Assembly: GCA_035549015.1 (NCBI GenBank)
Contig: DASZRW010000019.1
Span: 124,001-188,000, forward strand
Reading direction: 5' to 3'
DNA from: JAFDZV01 sp035549015
GTDB taxonomy: Bacteria; Bacteroidota; Ignavibacteria; OLB7
DNA length: 64,000 nucleotides
Shown here: positions 35,501 through 43,914 of the stretch, one piece after another
How positions within the stretch are numbered: position 1 is the first letter of the stretch
Layout: each line of letters opens with the position of its first letter
The notes under the pieces: model-generated
Databases searched by the model: none
The model's input: the letters and a program-made list of their open reading frames with translations, nothing else
What the model was told of the DNA's origin: nothing
Translations under genes and position numbers: made by a program

Positions 35501-35825
35501 TTCCCTTCAACGCATCGGTCAGCGAGATCACTTCCGCGTCCAGCGTGTCGCGCAGTGTTGCCGAGGTGTGATGCTCCTCCTGATAGAGCAGGACATGGTC
35601 GCCGCCGATAAGCGTCACCAGATCGGCATAGGCGGAGCCTGCATCCACGCGATCCTCGAACACCATCAGCAACGGTTCGCCGGTTCGCTGATGGATCAGC
35701 GCCGGGAGCACGGAGCGAAGCGAGCCGGCAAGCCCGGTGATGTGGGTTTCGGGATTCGCACGGAGCGATTCCAGAACCTTCGATAACAACGGGCTCGTGC
35801 TGATGCGGTCCAGTATGCGTCGCAT
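32505..35825 (-). CDS. mfd: Transcription-repair coupling factor
   Basis: Removes RNA polymerase stalled at DNA lesions and recruits UvrA. 1106 residues from the ATG at 35825; an in-frame extension of 40 residues upstream has no homology-like content. Order: UvrB-like N-terminal modules, CarD-like RNA polymerase-interacting domain (about 405-475, RPGDFVVHVEKGIGRF), helicase motor with Walker A GDVGFGKTE (from 564) and DEEQ (665-668), TRG-type motif region, and a C-terminal TRCF domain. Alone between a lipoprotein gene and the four-helix-bundle gene. Confidence 0.96.
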   Translation of the reverse strand: MRRILDRISTSPLLSKVLESLRANPETHITGLAGSLRSVLPALIHQRTGEPLLMVFEDRVDAGSAYADLVTLIGGDHVLLYQEEHHTSATLRDTLDAEVISLTDALKGIADNGDRVVVTDVESLAEHVPAQSVITGSLIELRVGERASFEDLVRRVALGGFERADIVQSMGEYAVRGGILDIYPIGSDHPVRLEFFGDEIDSIREFDPLSQRSVRDRDAVSLMARLFHSEQAEEFSTTILDHIRANTIIMLDEPERIQGLLEQAGHEQLVAAIAGFRRLMHSSLYASSADTIDAGGRAQPSYSSSIKELCKGLAAFRADGVAAYLLADGDDARRRLEDLIDGECDRAAEADEPYGFQAADLLYVNESLSNGFVIPWMKIAVLTEHEVFSRRRSRVRARQKQFKGFTLRELRQLRPGDFVVHVEKGIGRFIGLETISAAGSRGEAVKLEYAGGDTLFVNLNYINRLQKYSSKEGAHPRLSRLGTEEWERAKARAKRRVKDIARELIRLYAQRKSQPGFAFPMDSQWQRELEASFMYEDTPDQASATYAVKQDMESSTPMDRLVCGDVGFGKTEVAVRAAFKAVQGGKQVAVLAPTTILAQQHYNTFRDRLARYAVSVDLLSRFRTKAEQKETLERLKTGRVDVLIGTHRILSKDVRFRDLGLLIIDEEQRFGVSAKEKLRQVRATVDTLTLTATPIPRTLNFSLMGARDLSTIETPPRNRLPIVTELLQWNEDAIADAIRRELGRGGQCFVVHWRIGDIEDLAAKIGTLVPDARVAVVHGEMTAEQIEKTMMQFIDRRFDVLVATKIIESGIDIPAVNTIIVNRADKFGLAELYQLRGRVGRSNIQAYCYMVIPPPTGLSRIALKRLQAIQELTDLGSGLKLAMRDLEIRGAGNLLGAEQSGFIDEVGFELYQKIVDEAVEELKREEFSELFASELEREAASAALPVNEDVVVEIAGDALIPKGYIADDAERYDFYMRMYTAPDVGGLEAVFSEMRDRFGPVPEPTENLFNAVRLRLAAMQTGASRAALREEMLRLELPPDTERPYYERWFQPIMEAISSERGAQLETKGRQLAILYRGVHDIDEAERVLARLVAKMREAKIRESSR

Positions 35826-36004
35826 GCGTCGTCTCGGGAATGAGGAGAATCCTGCGGCGGAGGCGCGATGCCCGCATGCCGCTAAACGCGAGAAGCCGGC
35901 AGGCCCGTTTCGGGAAACCTGTCGGCAGGGGAGATGAACGTACAAAAAGATTCGTGGGAGGCAGCGTTTCGGTGCGTAACCGGGGAGGAAACATCCGGCG
36001 CGCT

Positions 36005-36718
36005 CTACTGGGCGATAACGATCTCGATATCGTGTATGGATTCGTATGACATTTCGTTGATCATCCCGTTCGGACCCGCGCTGATGCGCCGCCTGATGCG
36101 CGAGATCGTGAGATATGCGCGCCCGGGAACCGTGCGGTTCAGGTTGAGCGGGGCAAGCTGTGCGGACTCCGCATCGGGCACGCTGATGTACATGCCGATG
36201 CCGGCATCGTTGTAGATCCCCAGGTAGACCGAGTCCGAATAGGAGGTTGCCCGGCTCCAGTGGAGCGTGGTGGTGCGGGCCCGGTGGATGGTATCACCCG
36301 CATGCATCCCGATGAATGCAACGGACTCCGGGAGCGCCTGAATGCTGTCCGTGATGGCCGGGAAGAGGGGTGAGCCTCCGATCTGCACTACGTGCCAGTT
36401 CCCATCGGAATGCGCATACGGGCTCGCACCGGTGTTCTCCTCGCCGTAGTAATATGGTCCCGTGGCAGAACTGAGCCGGCGCTCGAGCGTATCGCCGCGT
36501 ACGACAACATCCCCACCTTCCACGGTGTTCGCCGAATCGCGGTTGTGCAGGTCGACCGTTGCGCGCGACGCATGATAGCTCCCGGCGGAACGGTCCACCA
36601 GGTATTGCTGGCAACTCATGATGAAGCCGAAGCGGCCGGAATACGAACCGGGGCCGGTTGTGCCGCACCCGAGGAGTACGGAAGCAAGAGTCAGTGGAAC
36701 GATCGGACCAATACGCAT
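36005..36718 (-). CDS. Predicted lipoprotein, paralogue of the 37421-38158 protein
   Basis: 237 residues from the ATG at 36718; AAGGAG lies seven bases upstream, which decides against an ATG two codons earlier. Lipobox SVLLGC at the N-terminus. The C-terminal half has a beta-rich domain: HWSRATSYSDSVYLGI, then GIGMYISVPDAESAQL and PGRAYLTISR. The same pattern occurs in the lipoprotein at 37421-38158. No known family identified; probably faces the periplasm or outer surface. Divergent from the GNAT gene. Confidence 0.72.
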   Translation of the reverse strand: MRIGPIVPLTLASVLLGCGTTGPGSYSGRFGFIMSCQQYLVDRSAGSYHASRATVDLHNRDSANTVEGGDVVVRGDTLERRLSSATGPYYYGEENTGASPYAHSDGNWHVVQIGGSPLFPAITDSIQALPESVAFIGMHAGDTIHRARTTTLHWSRATSYSDSVYLGIYNDAGIGMYISVPDAESAQLAPLNLNRTVPGRAYLTISRIRRRISAGPNGMINEMSYESIHDIEIVIAQ

Positions 36719-36894
36719 GTGCATTCTCCTTGCTACATTCGTGTCTGCAGCAAAACTATCCTTCCGGGAGGATTCGAATGCAGCGTCGGCGTTGGCCGGC
36801 AATGCCGCCGTCGATCCTTCCGGCCCTGCCATGCCGAATGGAGCGCCGGCTGAGCGCCGGCGGCAATCATCATCTCCATGCAATCCGCGATGTC

Positions 36895-37431
36895 ATGACG
36901 ATCGAAACCGAACGCCTCCGCATGCGCCGCTACACTGCCGATGATGCGGACATCATGATGCCGATCCTTTCCGATCCGGTCACCATGAAGTTCTGGCCGC
37001 GGCCGTTCACTGAGGAGGAGGCGCGCACCTGGGTGCTGCGGAACCTTCCGTTCTACGAGCAGGATGGCTATGGGCGCTATCTGGTGACGAGGAGGAGCGA
37101 CGGCGCCATCATCGGCGACTGCGGTATCGTACATCGACTGCGAGACGAGAGCAGCGAGCACGATCTGGGCTACATCATCCACCATCCCTATCAGGGGAAC
37201 GGATATGCCACGGAGGGAGCTCGCGCGCTTCTGAGGCATGCATTCCAGGATCGTACGCTTCCGCACGTGAGTGCCAACATGGCACACGACAACGAACCTT
37301 CGCGGCATGTGGCGGAGAAGATCGGGATGCGGCTGGTGCGGGAGTTCTTCAACGAACGCAACCGCGGGATACGAACGTTTCTCTTCACCATCGAGCGCGG
37401 CGAATGGAGCCGGGCGCAGGCTATCGGATAA
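36895..37431 (+). CDS. GNAT family N-acetyltransferase (RimJ/RimL-like)
   Basis: 178 residues. Starts MTIETERLRMRRYTADDAD, a usual start for RimJ/RimL-type acetyltransferases, followed by DPVTMKFWPRPFTEEEA, IIGDCGIVHRL and the acetyl-CoA binding region LGYIIHHPYQGNGYATEGAR, then SRHVAEKIGMRLV. Transfers an acetyl group from acetyl-CoA to an unknown amine. The last 11 bases overlap the end of the converging lipoprotein gene. Confidence 0.9.
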   Translation: MTIETERLRMRRYTADDADIMMPILSDPVTMKFWPRPFTEEEARTWVLRNLPFYEQDGYGRYLVTRRSDGAIIGDCGIVHRLRDESSEHDLGYIIHHPYQGNGYATEGARALLRHAFQDRTLPHVSANMAHDNEPSRHVAEKIGMRLVREFFNERNRGIRTFLFTIERGEWSRAQAIG

Positions 37432-38158
37432 CGACATTCATCAACGAGCTCTGATGCGTGCCGAGCAGGATCTCGCGTCCGTCCGCCAGGAGAAGCGGAC
37501 TGCTGCGATCGCGATACAGGCAGATGCAGCCGCGGCCGGGCGCTCCGAACAGATCGCGAGGCATCAGGCGCGCCGTGCCGATATCGGGCACGCTCAGCGA
37601 TGTATAGATCCGCCCCGTATCGGGCTGGATGATCAGCCTCACCGAATCGTACGGATCCGCCGCTCCGGTCCACTCCACGAACACCGGCTGATTCAGATCG
37701 ATCGTATCCTCCGCCAGCGGCTGGGTAATACGGAGCAGCGACGGGACGAGCCGGATCACAGCGTCCAGCGGCGGCACGGAGTCGCGCCCCTCGGCATGGA
37801 GGTGATGCGCCGTGCCGTCCAGGAGAAATCCGATCGCGGACTCCCGCATCGATCGGAGCGTATCATCGCCATAGTAGATCCGTTGCGACCGCGGATCGGC
37901 GACCTGTTTGTGCATCTCCACACCATCGAACGTTACCCTGCCGCCATCGACGAACTCCGTGGCCGGAGGCTTCGTCAGCGAGATCGTGCAGAGCACGGTG
38001 TCCGCAACCGAATCGCGATACACATGGCTGTACTGCGTGGCGGCTATGATCATCCAATACTTCGTTGTCTGCGGCATGATGGGATCGGCCGGTTCGCATG
38101 CCGCGAAGAGCATGGGAATCACGAGCAGCGATCCGATTCCGAGCGATGGCAGATGCAT
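37421..38158 (-). CDS. Predicted lipoprotein, paralogue of the 36005-36718 protein
   Basis: 245 residues. Lipobox MLFAAC at the N-terminus. The C-terminal domain (VEWTGAADPYDSVRLII, SLSVPDIGTARLMPRDL, PGRGCICLYRDRS) matches that of the lipoprotein at 36005-36718 in order and spacing, although overall identity is low. No family named. The stop overlaps the end of the GNAT gene by 11 bases. Confidence 0.72.
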   Translation of the reverse strand: MHLPSLGIGSLLVIPMLFAACEPADPIMPQTTKYWMIIAATQYSHVYRDSVADTVLCTISLTKPPATEFVDGGRVTFDGVEMHKQVADPRSQRIYYGDDTLRSMRESAIGFLLDGTAHHLHAEGRDSVPPLDAVIRLVPSLLRITQPLAEDTIDLNQPVFVEWTGAADPYDSVRLIIQPDTGRIYTSLSVPDIGTARLMPRDLFGAPGRGCICLYRDRSSPLLLADGREILLGTHQSSLMNVVIR

Positions 38159-38260
38159 TGTACATGCTACGAACCCGGGAGCGTGAACGCAATGAATGAA
38201 TTCCTATCTTCCACTGTTTCCGATTTCGCACCCCGGCCCCCGGACATCCGCTCCCATACA

Positions 38261-39487
38261 ATGAACTACACTGCAACTTCTCCCCTTCCGCCGGTCCGCA
38301 ACGACATCGAAGCCTTCGAGATCGCACCGGGACTGGTTCTGCTGTATGACCCGGAAGGCTATGCTCCTCACGAGGTGCGCGTGCCCGCATCGGCGATAGA
38401 GTATCTCTCGCTGATGGATGGCCGGCGCACCGCCGAGTATCTGATGCAGAAGGCGGCCCGTGCCGGGCGCTCCTTCTCCACGGATGAGTTCCTCCGGATG
38501 ATTCAGACGCTGGATGACCAGTGCTATCTGGACTCGCCACGCTTCCGCGAGGAGCGCGAGGCATCGGACTTCGAGTTCAACCGGCTGGCCGCACGCCCGG
38601 CGATGCATGCGGGCGTCTCCTACCCGGACGACCCGGACAGGCTCCGCGAGATGCTGGACGGCTTCCTTGCCGCAGGGCCTGCTCAGGAGAATGGTTCCGA
38701 ACCGGTGGCGGTGATCGCACCGCATATCGACTTCCGTGTGGGCGGCGCCAGCTACGGCCCGGCATACAACGCGCTGCGCCGCTCGGGTGCGGACACGTTC
38801 GTGATCTTCGGCGTTGCCCACCGGATGAGCTACGACACGTTCATGATCTCCAGCAAGGACTTCGAGACGCCGCTGGGAACGGTGCCGGCGGACCGAGAGC
38901 TGATAGAGCACTTCCGCGCCCGCCTTCCGTTCGAGCTCACGCGGAACGAGATCGCCCACCGCCAGGAGCATTCCATCGAGTTCCAGACCGTCTTCCTGCG
39001 CCACATCTTTCCGGATCGCGACATACGAATCGTGCCGATCCTCACCGGCTCGCTCTACGAATATGTGGAGCTGGGGCGCGGCGACGCCGGCGCCGATGCG
39101 CGGCTGGAGACGCTCTACACAACGCTCGCGGACTCGGCGCGCGGACTCGGGCGCTCGGTGGCCTATATCGCCGGCGCCGATCTCTGCCACATCGGACGCA
39201 AGTTCGGCGACGAGTTCGATGCACGAAGCGTTCTGGAAGATGTGCGGCGGTTCGATCTCGAACTGCTGGATCATGCCTCGCGGCCCGATGCCGATGCGTT
39301 CATCGCGGAGCTTCAGCGGGTTCGGAACAGGTATCGGGTCTGTGGCGTTGCACCCATCTATGCAACCATGCGGACCGCACGCCCGACGGTGGGGAAGGTT
39401 CTCTGCTACGATCAGTGGGACGAGCACGAACGCGATTCGGCCGTCACGTTCGCAAGCGTTGCGTATTACGGCAGCAGACCGGCCTGA
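38261..39487 (+). CDS. Memo family protein (AmmeMemoRadiSam system protein B-like)
   Basis: 408 residues from the ATG at 38261 (an in-frame ATG at 38192 would add 23 residues). The N-terminal 110 residues (LVLLYDPEGYAPHEVRVPAS, LMDGRRTAEYLMQKA) are the extra domain found in larger bacterial Memo proteins. The Memo core runs from MHAGVSYPDDPDRLREML, with APHIDFRVGGASYGPAY, VIFGVAHRMS, RQEHSIEFQTVFLRH and a C-terminal ADLCHIGRKFGD. The fold relates to class III extradiol dioxygenases; chemistry is uncertain. The partner radical SAM and AMMECR1-type genes are not adjacent. Confidence 0.88.
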   Translation: MNYTATSPLPPVRNDIEAFEIAPGLVLLYDPEGYAPHEVRVPASAIEYLSLMDGRRTAEYLMQKAARAGRSFSTDEFLRMIQTLDDQCYLDSPRFREEREASDFEFNRLAARPAMHAGVSYPDDPDRLREMLDGFLAAGPAQENGSEPVAVIAPHIDFRVGGASYGPAYNALRRSGADTFVIFGVAHRMSYDTFMISSKDFETPLGTVPADRELIEHFRARLPFELTRNEIAHRQEHSIEFQTVFLRHIFPDRDIRIVPILTGSLYEYVELGRGDAGADARLETLYTTLADSARGLGRSVAYIAGADLCHIGRKFGDEFDARSVLEDVRRFDLELLDHASRPDADAFIAELQRVRNRYRVCGVAPIYATMRTARPTVGKVLCYDQWDEHERDSAVTFASVAYYGSRPA

Positions 39488-39547
39488 TGCCCGGTTTCAT
39501 CCACGCCTGTACAACCTGAACCGGACACGATGCGGGGCAACGCCGCC

Positions 39548-39583
39548 CGCACATGGGACATGCAGCGGCATGCCCCATGTGCG
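39548..39583. terminator. Stem-loop between converging Memo and T9SS-cargo genes
   Basis: CGCACATGGG (39548-39557) pairs with CCCATGTGCG (39574-39583), with a further CATGC/GCATG inside. Symmetrical, so it could serve both strands; no T-run is present. Confidence 0.55.
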
Positions 39584-39605
39584 AACTCGAGATGGCGGCT
39601 GCGCA

Positions 39606-41408
39606 TTAACGCTCCGGCTGCACAACTACGGACCGCACCTGCATCGCGGCACCGGAACGAAGCCGGTAGAAGTAGACGCCCGCGGTGAGGTTGTAGGAAG
39701 ATGCGTCCAGCAGAGCCGCATGTTCGCCGGCGCTCATGTCGGCGTCCAGCAACGTTGCGACGATGTGCCCGGCAGCATCATACAGCTCCAGCAGAACGTG
39801 CCCGTCGTGCGGGATGGCGAAGTTGATCCGGGCCGTGCGCCCGAATGGATTCGGCACCGCTTCATCCAGACGATATCCGGCGAGCGCCGCATCCGGTACT
39901 CCGGCAACACGGAACTCCGGAAGCACCATGTGGCTCATGTTGCCGGCAAGATCCTTCAGATAGATCTCGCATGAATCGATGAGGCTTGCCGACTCCATGC
40001 GGCCCAGTTGCAGCGCGAAGTTGACGGTGTCGTCCCGCATCGGCTCGTGTGCAAAATCCAGCACCTGATCGGGCTGCCGGATACCGTTGACACGATAGCG
40101 GAACAGGGCCGATGTTGTCATCGTTCGATCGTCCACCGTCTGAACGTTCAGCACCAGCCCCTTGGGATCGTCCGTGGAGCGGCCGATCGACTCTCCTATC
40201 AGGCGCGGGGGGGTATGATCCCACACCCAGTCGAACGCGATCCCGTGCATCCACTGCCCCTTCGTGAAGAGCGGGCGTCCGTCCGGGAACTTCGTATCCC
40301 CCTGGGCGATCACGTCCGCCTTGAAGGACATCACCTCGTTTGTGTCGATGTAGTGCGAGTGCTTGTCGAACACCACAACGGCATACGTATGCTCGTCCGC
40401 ATCCTCCATCAGTCCCATCGGTCGGATGACGAACGGCAGTTCGAAGTGCGTAACGGGCCCGTTCACGGTAAAGCGGTGGCTGCCGCCGCCGGATGACGGC
40501 GGGAACTTCACAATGAGCGTTGCACCGATCGGAGCATTCGTCAGATCGCCGCTCAGCAGCGATGGATAGTCCTGATCCATGTAGCCCATCGTGTAGAAGT
40601 TTCCCGTCGGCGCAATCAACCGGTCCACGAACACATCGCCGACTGCCGTATCGACGGCAACCACCACGCAGGTATCCGGTATGGCGAGATCCATGGAATC
40701 GGCCGCGGCCGCGGCGGCAGCGGTAAACACCGGGCGTACTCCGCCGCTGGCAATCCACCAGCTCGATGTGCCGTTCGGATTGCCCGGGAACGCGCCGTTG
40801 CCCGGCTGCAGGAACTTGCACTCCCCGATCATGTTCTTGCAGGTGGACGTGTCGATACCTCCCGGCGCGGACTGCACGATGTCCGTATAGCTCGCCGCGA
40901 TCTGTGCGTCGGTAAACCGGAATGGGAAGGTCACCGTCGTATCCCACCCCTGAAGCATCTGCCCGTTGGTGGACATCGTGAACTCCTTGCAGCCCAGGTG
41001 AACGTTGGGCGCCCAATCCACCGTGCCGCTGTCCTTGCACTTCCACTTGCCGCTGTCCAGGTACATGATCACCCGCGTCATCGTCTTCTTCTTCTGATCC
41101 ACATTCAACATCGTGCAGATCATGAACTTCACCGGCGTCGTATCGCCGTGATTGGTGCGGCAGAGCGTCATGTCGAACCAGTACTGCAGCTTCTTGTCGA
41201 TGTTCGTATCGCAGGTTGGATTCGGCGGCTTCTGCGACGTCACCGTGAACTTGATCGTATCGTTCGGGAAACCAGGGATCGGGGTCTTGCCATTGGTGAC
41301 CTTCTTCGTTCCCTGAGCCAGTGCCGCGCACGGCACAATCTGTGCAGTCAACAACCCCCACAGGAGCGCTGAAAGCACAACCATTCGTCTCTCGTAGCAG
41401 AAACGCAT
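39606..41408 (-). CDS. Secreted protein with type IX secretion sorting domain
   Basis: 600 residues. Signal peptide at the N-terminus (VVLSALLWGLLTAQIVPCAA, cleavage near ALAQ); GGAG nine bases before the ATG. The middle is beta-rich with several Cys (TCDTNIDKK, DTSTCKNMIGECKF) and has no recognised domain. The last 85 residues form a type A sorting domain: LDEAVPNPFGRTARINFAIP, HVLLELYDAAGHIVATLL, AGVYFYRLRSG, VRSVVVQPER. The product should be exported across the outer membrane by the T9SS and either released or anchored. Confidence 0.88.
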   Translation of the reverse strand: MRFCYERRMVVLSALLWGLLTAQIVPCAALAQGTKKVTNGKTPIPGFPNDTIKFTVTSQKPPNPTCDTNIDKKLQYWFDMTLCRTNHGDTTPVKFMICTMLNVDQKKKTMTRVIMYLDSGKWKCKDSGTVDWAPNVHLGCKEFTMSTNGQMLQGWDTTVTFPFRFTDAQIAASYTDIVQSAPGGIDTSTCKNMIGECKFLQPGNGAFPGNPNGTSSWWIASGGVRPVFTAAAAAAADSMDLAIPDTCVVVAVDTAVGDVFVDRLIAPTGNFYTMGYMDQDYPSLLSGDLTNAPIGATLIVKFPPSSGGGSHRFTVNGPVTHFELPFVIRPMGLMEDADEHTYAVVVFDKHSHYIDTNEVMSFKADVIAQGDTKFPDGRPLFTKGQWMHGIAFDWVWDHTPPRLIGESIGRSTDDPKGLVLNVQTVDDRTMTTSALFRYRVNGIRQPDQVLDFAHEPMRDDTVNFALQLGRMESASLIDSCEIYLKDLAGNMSHMVLPEFRVAGVPDAALAGYRLDEAVPNPFGRTARINFAIPHDGHVLLELYDAAGHIVATLLDADMSAGEHAALLDASSYNLTAGVYFYRLRSGAAMQVRSVVVQPER

Positions 41409-42056
41409 GATGGTTTTCTCCTATCCGGAATAGTGAATGGATGCCTGTCCGTTAGCTGAACCACTGGACGTCAACCGGCTGCTGTCCTGTTGATTTTAAG
41501 AGCGCTGAGAGAGACAAAAGAGGACATGTGGTAGCACAAAAAATCTTATCCCACGCATCCGATTGGAAATCCGCATGAAAAGGCCGGTGTGGCGGAATAT
41601 CGTTGCCGCTGAGGGAGGAAGCGGTGCGAAGAGGAAGAGATGGAGATGGTGGATGCCGTCCGATCGCAGGCCGGTTCGATCACCGATGTCCGGACCGGTC
41701 GGCCCATCGCCGCACGCTCACGGCCTGCAGGCGATTCATCGGTGATGCGTCCGGAACGATCCCGACAGCGGGCATGCTCACGCATGCCCGCTGCGTTCGA
41801 GCCGCATGATGGCGGAATGGCCGCCATCTCGAGATCCTGAACTCGTTATCGATCGCATGGATTACTATCGCAGCACGATACATGAAGTGCCCGGCCGCGC
41901 GCCGGACCGTCATGGGATCGAACCGCAACGAGATGGGCCGGGGGCCGGCCTGCGCCCGCCCCCGGCTTCGAGGCAACAGATCCGGGAGCCTGGGATTCGT
42001 GTTGCTCGCACGAGTTCGGAGAGAGCACCGGAGAACCGGCCGGTGCCGCCGCGGAA
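41409..42056. other. Gene-free region downstream of the sigma factor
   Basis: About 650 bases. The 120 bases before the T9SS cargo gene are AT-rich (TTTTGTC and TTAAAAT about 17 bases apart on the minus strand could be a promoter). The remainder is GC-rich with no acceptable gene; an anti-sigma gene was looked for here and not found. Confidence 0.45.
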
Positions 42057-42587
42057 TCACAATGCACCATCGTCCTGCAGCATCCGTCGCAACCGAACCC
42101 GCGCACGCTTCACACGATGGTTCACCGCATTGGTTGAACATCCCATCTGGGAGGCTATTTCCGATGGCTTCCACTCCTCCACATCGTGCAGCCAGATCGC
42201 TCTGGCGGCAGCCGGCGTGAGATGCGAGAGAATCCTCACAACGGACGATGTGCAGGCCAGAACGGTGGCATCGTCGATACGGGGAAGCAGCCGCTCCCAC
42301 TGCTCGTCGCGATCGCCGAGCAGCGCCATCCTTCTGCGGCGGAGCATCTCCGCCCACAACCGTCTGCGAGCGATCGTCGCCAGCCAGCAGAAGAGCGCGG
42401 CATCGGACCGCCGGACGTTGTCCGGGACATTGACACAGTAGCGGTTCATCGCATACTGTATCGAATCATCTATGTCTTCGCTCTCGAGCGCAGGATATGC
42501 ACGCAGGAGCACTCTTCGTAGGCTGCGATACAATGTTCGCAACCGTTCGGCTTCGGCTCGCTCAGACTCCATCACATGGCTCTCCAT
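42057..42587 (-). CDS. ECF-type RNA polymerase sigma factor
   Basis: 176 residues from the ATG at 42587 (MESHVMESERAEAERL). Region 2 is recognisable (RVLLRAYPALESEDIDDSI, then RRSDAALFCWLATIARRRLWAEML) and region 4 is clear: LTPAAARAIWLHDVEEWKPS, EIASQMGCSTNAVNHRVKRA, RVRLRRML. Directs RNA polymerase to a regulon not evident here. No anti-sigma factor gene is adjacent. It is separated from the T9SS cargo gene by about 650 bases. Confidence 0.88.
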   Translation of the reverse strand: MESHVMESERAEAERLRTLYRSLRRVLLRAYPALESEDIDDSIQYAMNRYCVNVPDNVRRSDAALFCWLATIARRRLWAEMLRRRRMALLGDRDEQWERLLPRIDDATVLACTSSVVRILSHLTPAAARAIWLHDVEEWKPSEIASQMGCSTNAVNHRVKRARVRLRRMLQDDGAL

Positions 42588-43265
42588 GGTCAAGACCGGC
42601 TCACGCCCGGATCACCTTCGGCGCCACGGAATCAGACGGCAGCATTCGATGATCCGGACGGCAGCACGACCGGCATGCGCGGCTGTTCACCGCTGTCAGG
42701 GATTTTACAGGGGGTAGGTGTGGCACACTGTGCCCACAAACGTGCCGGGGTCGAGCGAGCGTTGGGCAATCATTACCAGAACCACAGGCAAACTACAGTT
42801 CCAACCGGCATCGCTCCAGTACATGTTTGTGTACCTCGAGCCGCCGGAGCGGAGGCACATCCGGAGCATCGTATCGCAGTGAGATGCAGGAAAGTGAAGG
42901 GTAGCCGGAACGGCATCCTCCCGGCGAAACCCGTCTGCCGACGCCGGAAAACGCACGCGACGCCGCCGCATGCCGGCTCCTTCGGTCCACAGTCCGGGAA
43001 TCGGCATCATCGAAACGGATGCACCGAGGGGCCGCATGCCGTGCACAGCGGTACTGTGAAGCCTGCCGTTCTGTAGTGGTATCTGAAGCAGCGAATTGGG
43101 CCACGATCTGCATACGAGTTCCGACAGGGGAGGATGCCGATGGCTGGTGAAACAAACCGTGGAGGCAACACCTCGCTGCGCAGCCGAAGCGGTTGTCGCG
43201 TGAACGAACCGATGGGGCCGGGACTGCATACACCCTGCCGACGGCCGGAGCGCTGGGGGGACGGA
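42588..43265. other. Gene-free region between purE and the sigma factor
   Basis: About 680 bases. Long open frames exist on both strands, but their translations are low-complexity and overlap each other; none resembles a known protein. The sigma factor promoter should be near the left end. Confidence 0.4.
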
Positions 43266-43766
43266 CTACACAGGTGCGTTCAGGTCGTCGTTCTGCGCGC
43301 GCGATTCCGCCGCGCTTCGCTCCTTGAACTCCAGCATGCGGATGCGGAGTTGTTCATCGGCAACGCCCAATATCTGCACGGCCAGCAGGCCGGCATTGCG
43401 TGCGCCGCCAACGGCAACGGTGGCAACGGGAACGCCCTTCGGCATCTGCACAATGGAGAGGAGAGAGTCCAGTCCGTTCAGCACCGTTGCAACCACGGGG
43501 ACGCCGATAACCGGAAGCGGCGAGTGCGCCGCAACCATGCCGGGCAGATGCGCCGCACCGCCAGCGCCGGCAACGATCACGCGAATCCCCCGTTCGTGCG
43601 CCGTGCGGCCATACTCCGCCATGTCCAGCGGCGTACGATGTGCGGAGACCACCTTCATCTCGTAGGGGATACCGAAGTCCGCCAGAACCTCGGCGGCCTG
43701 GCTCATGGTGGGAAGATCGGTCTTGCTTCCCATGATGATTCCCACCAACGGCTGCGTATTGCTCAT
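43266..43766 (-). CDS. purE: N5-carboxyaminoimidazole ribonucleotide mutase
   Basis: Purine synthesis: converts N5-CAIR to CAIR. 166 residues from the ATG at 43766 (MSNTQPLVGIIMGSKTDLPT); the longer frame upstream is Arg/Pro-rich and rejected. Conserved motifs: IMGSKTDLPTM (substrate loop), VVSAHRTP and AGAGGAAHLPGMVAA, then ARNAGLLAVQILG. No purK is adjacent. Follows the permease gene by about 150 bases. Confidence 0.96.
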   Translation of the reverse strand: MSNTQPLVGIIMGSKTDLPTMSQAAEVLADFGIPYEMKVVSAHRTPLDMAEYGRTAHERGIRVIVAGAGGAAHLPGMVAAHSPLPVIGVPVVATVLNGLDSLLSIVQMPKGVPVATVAVGGARNAGLLAVQILGVADEQLRIRMLEFKERSAAESRAQNDDLNAPV

Positions 43767-43914
43767 GATGCATTCCTTCTGCTGTGCTCCCTCCGGGGCT
43801 GGCCGAGCACTCGCCGGGAGGAGCGGTTCCAATGGCCGATGCGGCTGGCCGATGCGGCGCGGCATCCCGCCGGGGCCGGGACGTGCCGGGCCCGGTACGA
43901 GGCCGGACCGGTCA

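Noticed and set aside
33492..35786. 764-residue plus-strand open frame antisense to mfd
   Set aside because: No protein-like pattern; mfd on the other strand has all expected motifs.
42705..43229. 174-residue minus-strand frame between purE and the sigma factor
   Set aside because: Arg/Ser/Cys-rich, no motifs, overlaps other equally long frames; not supported as a gene.
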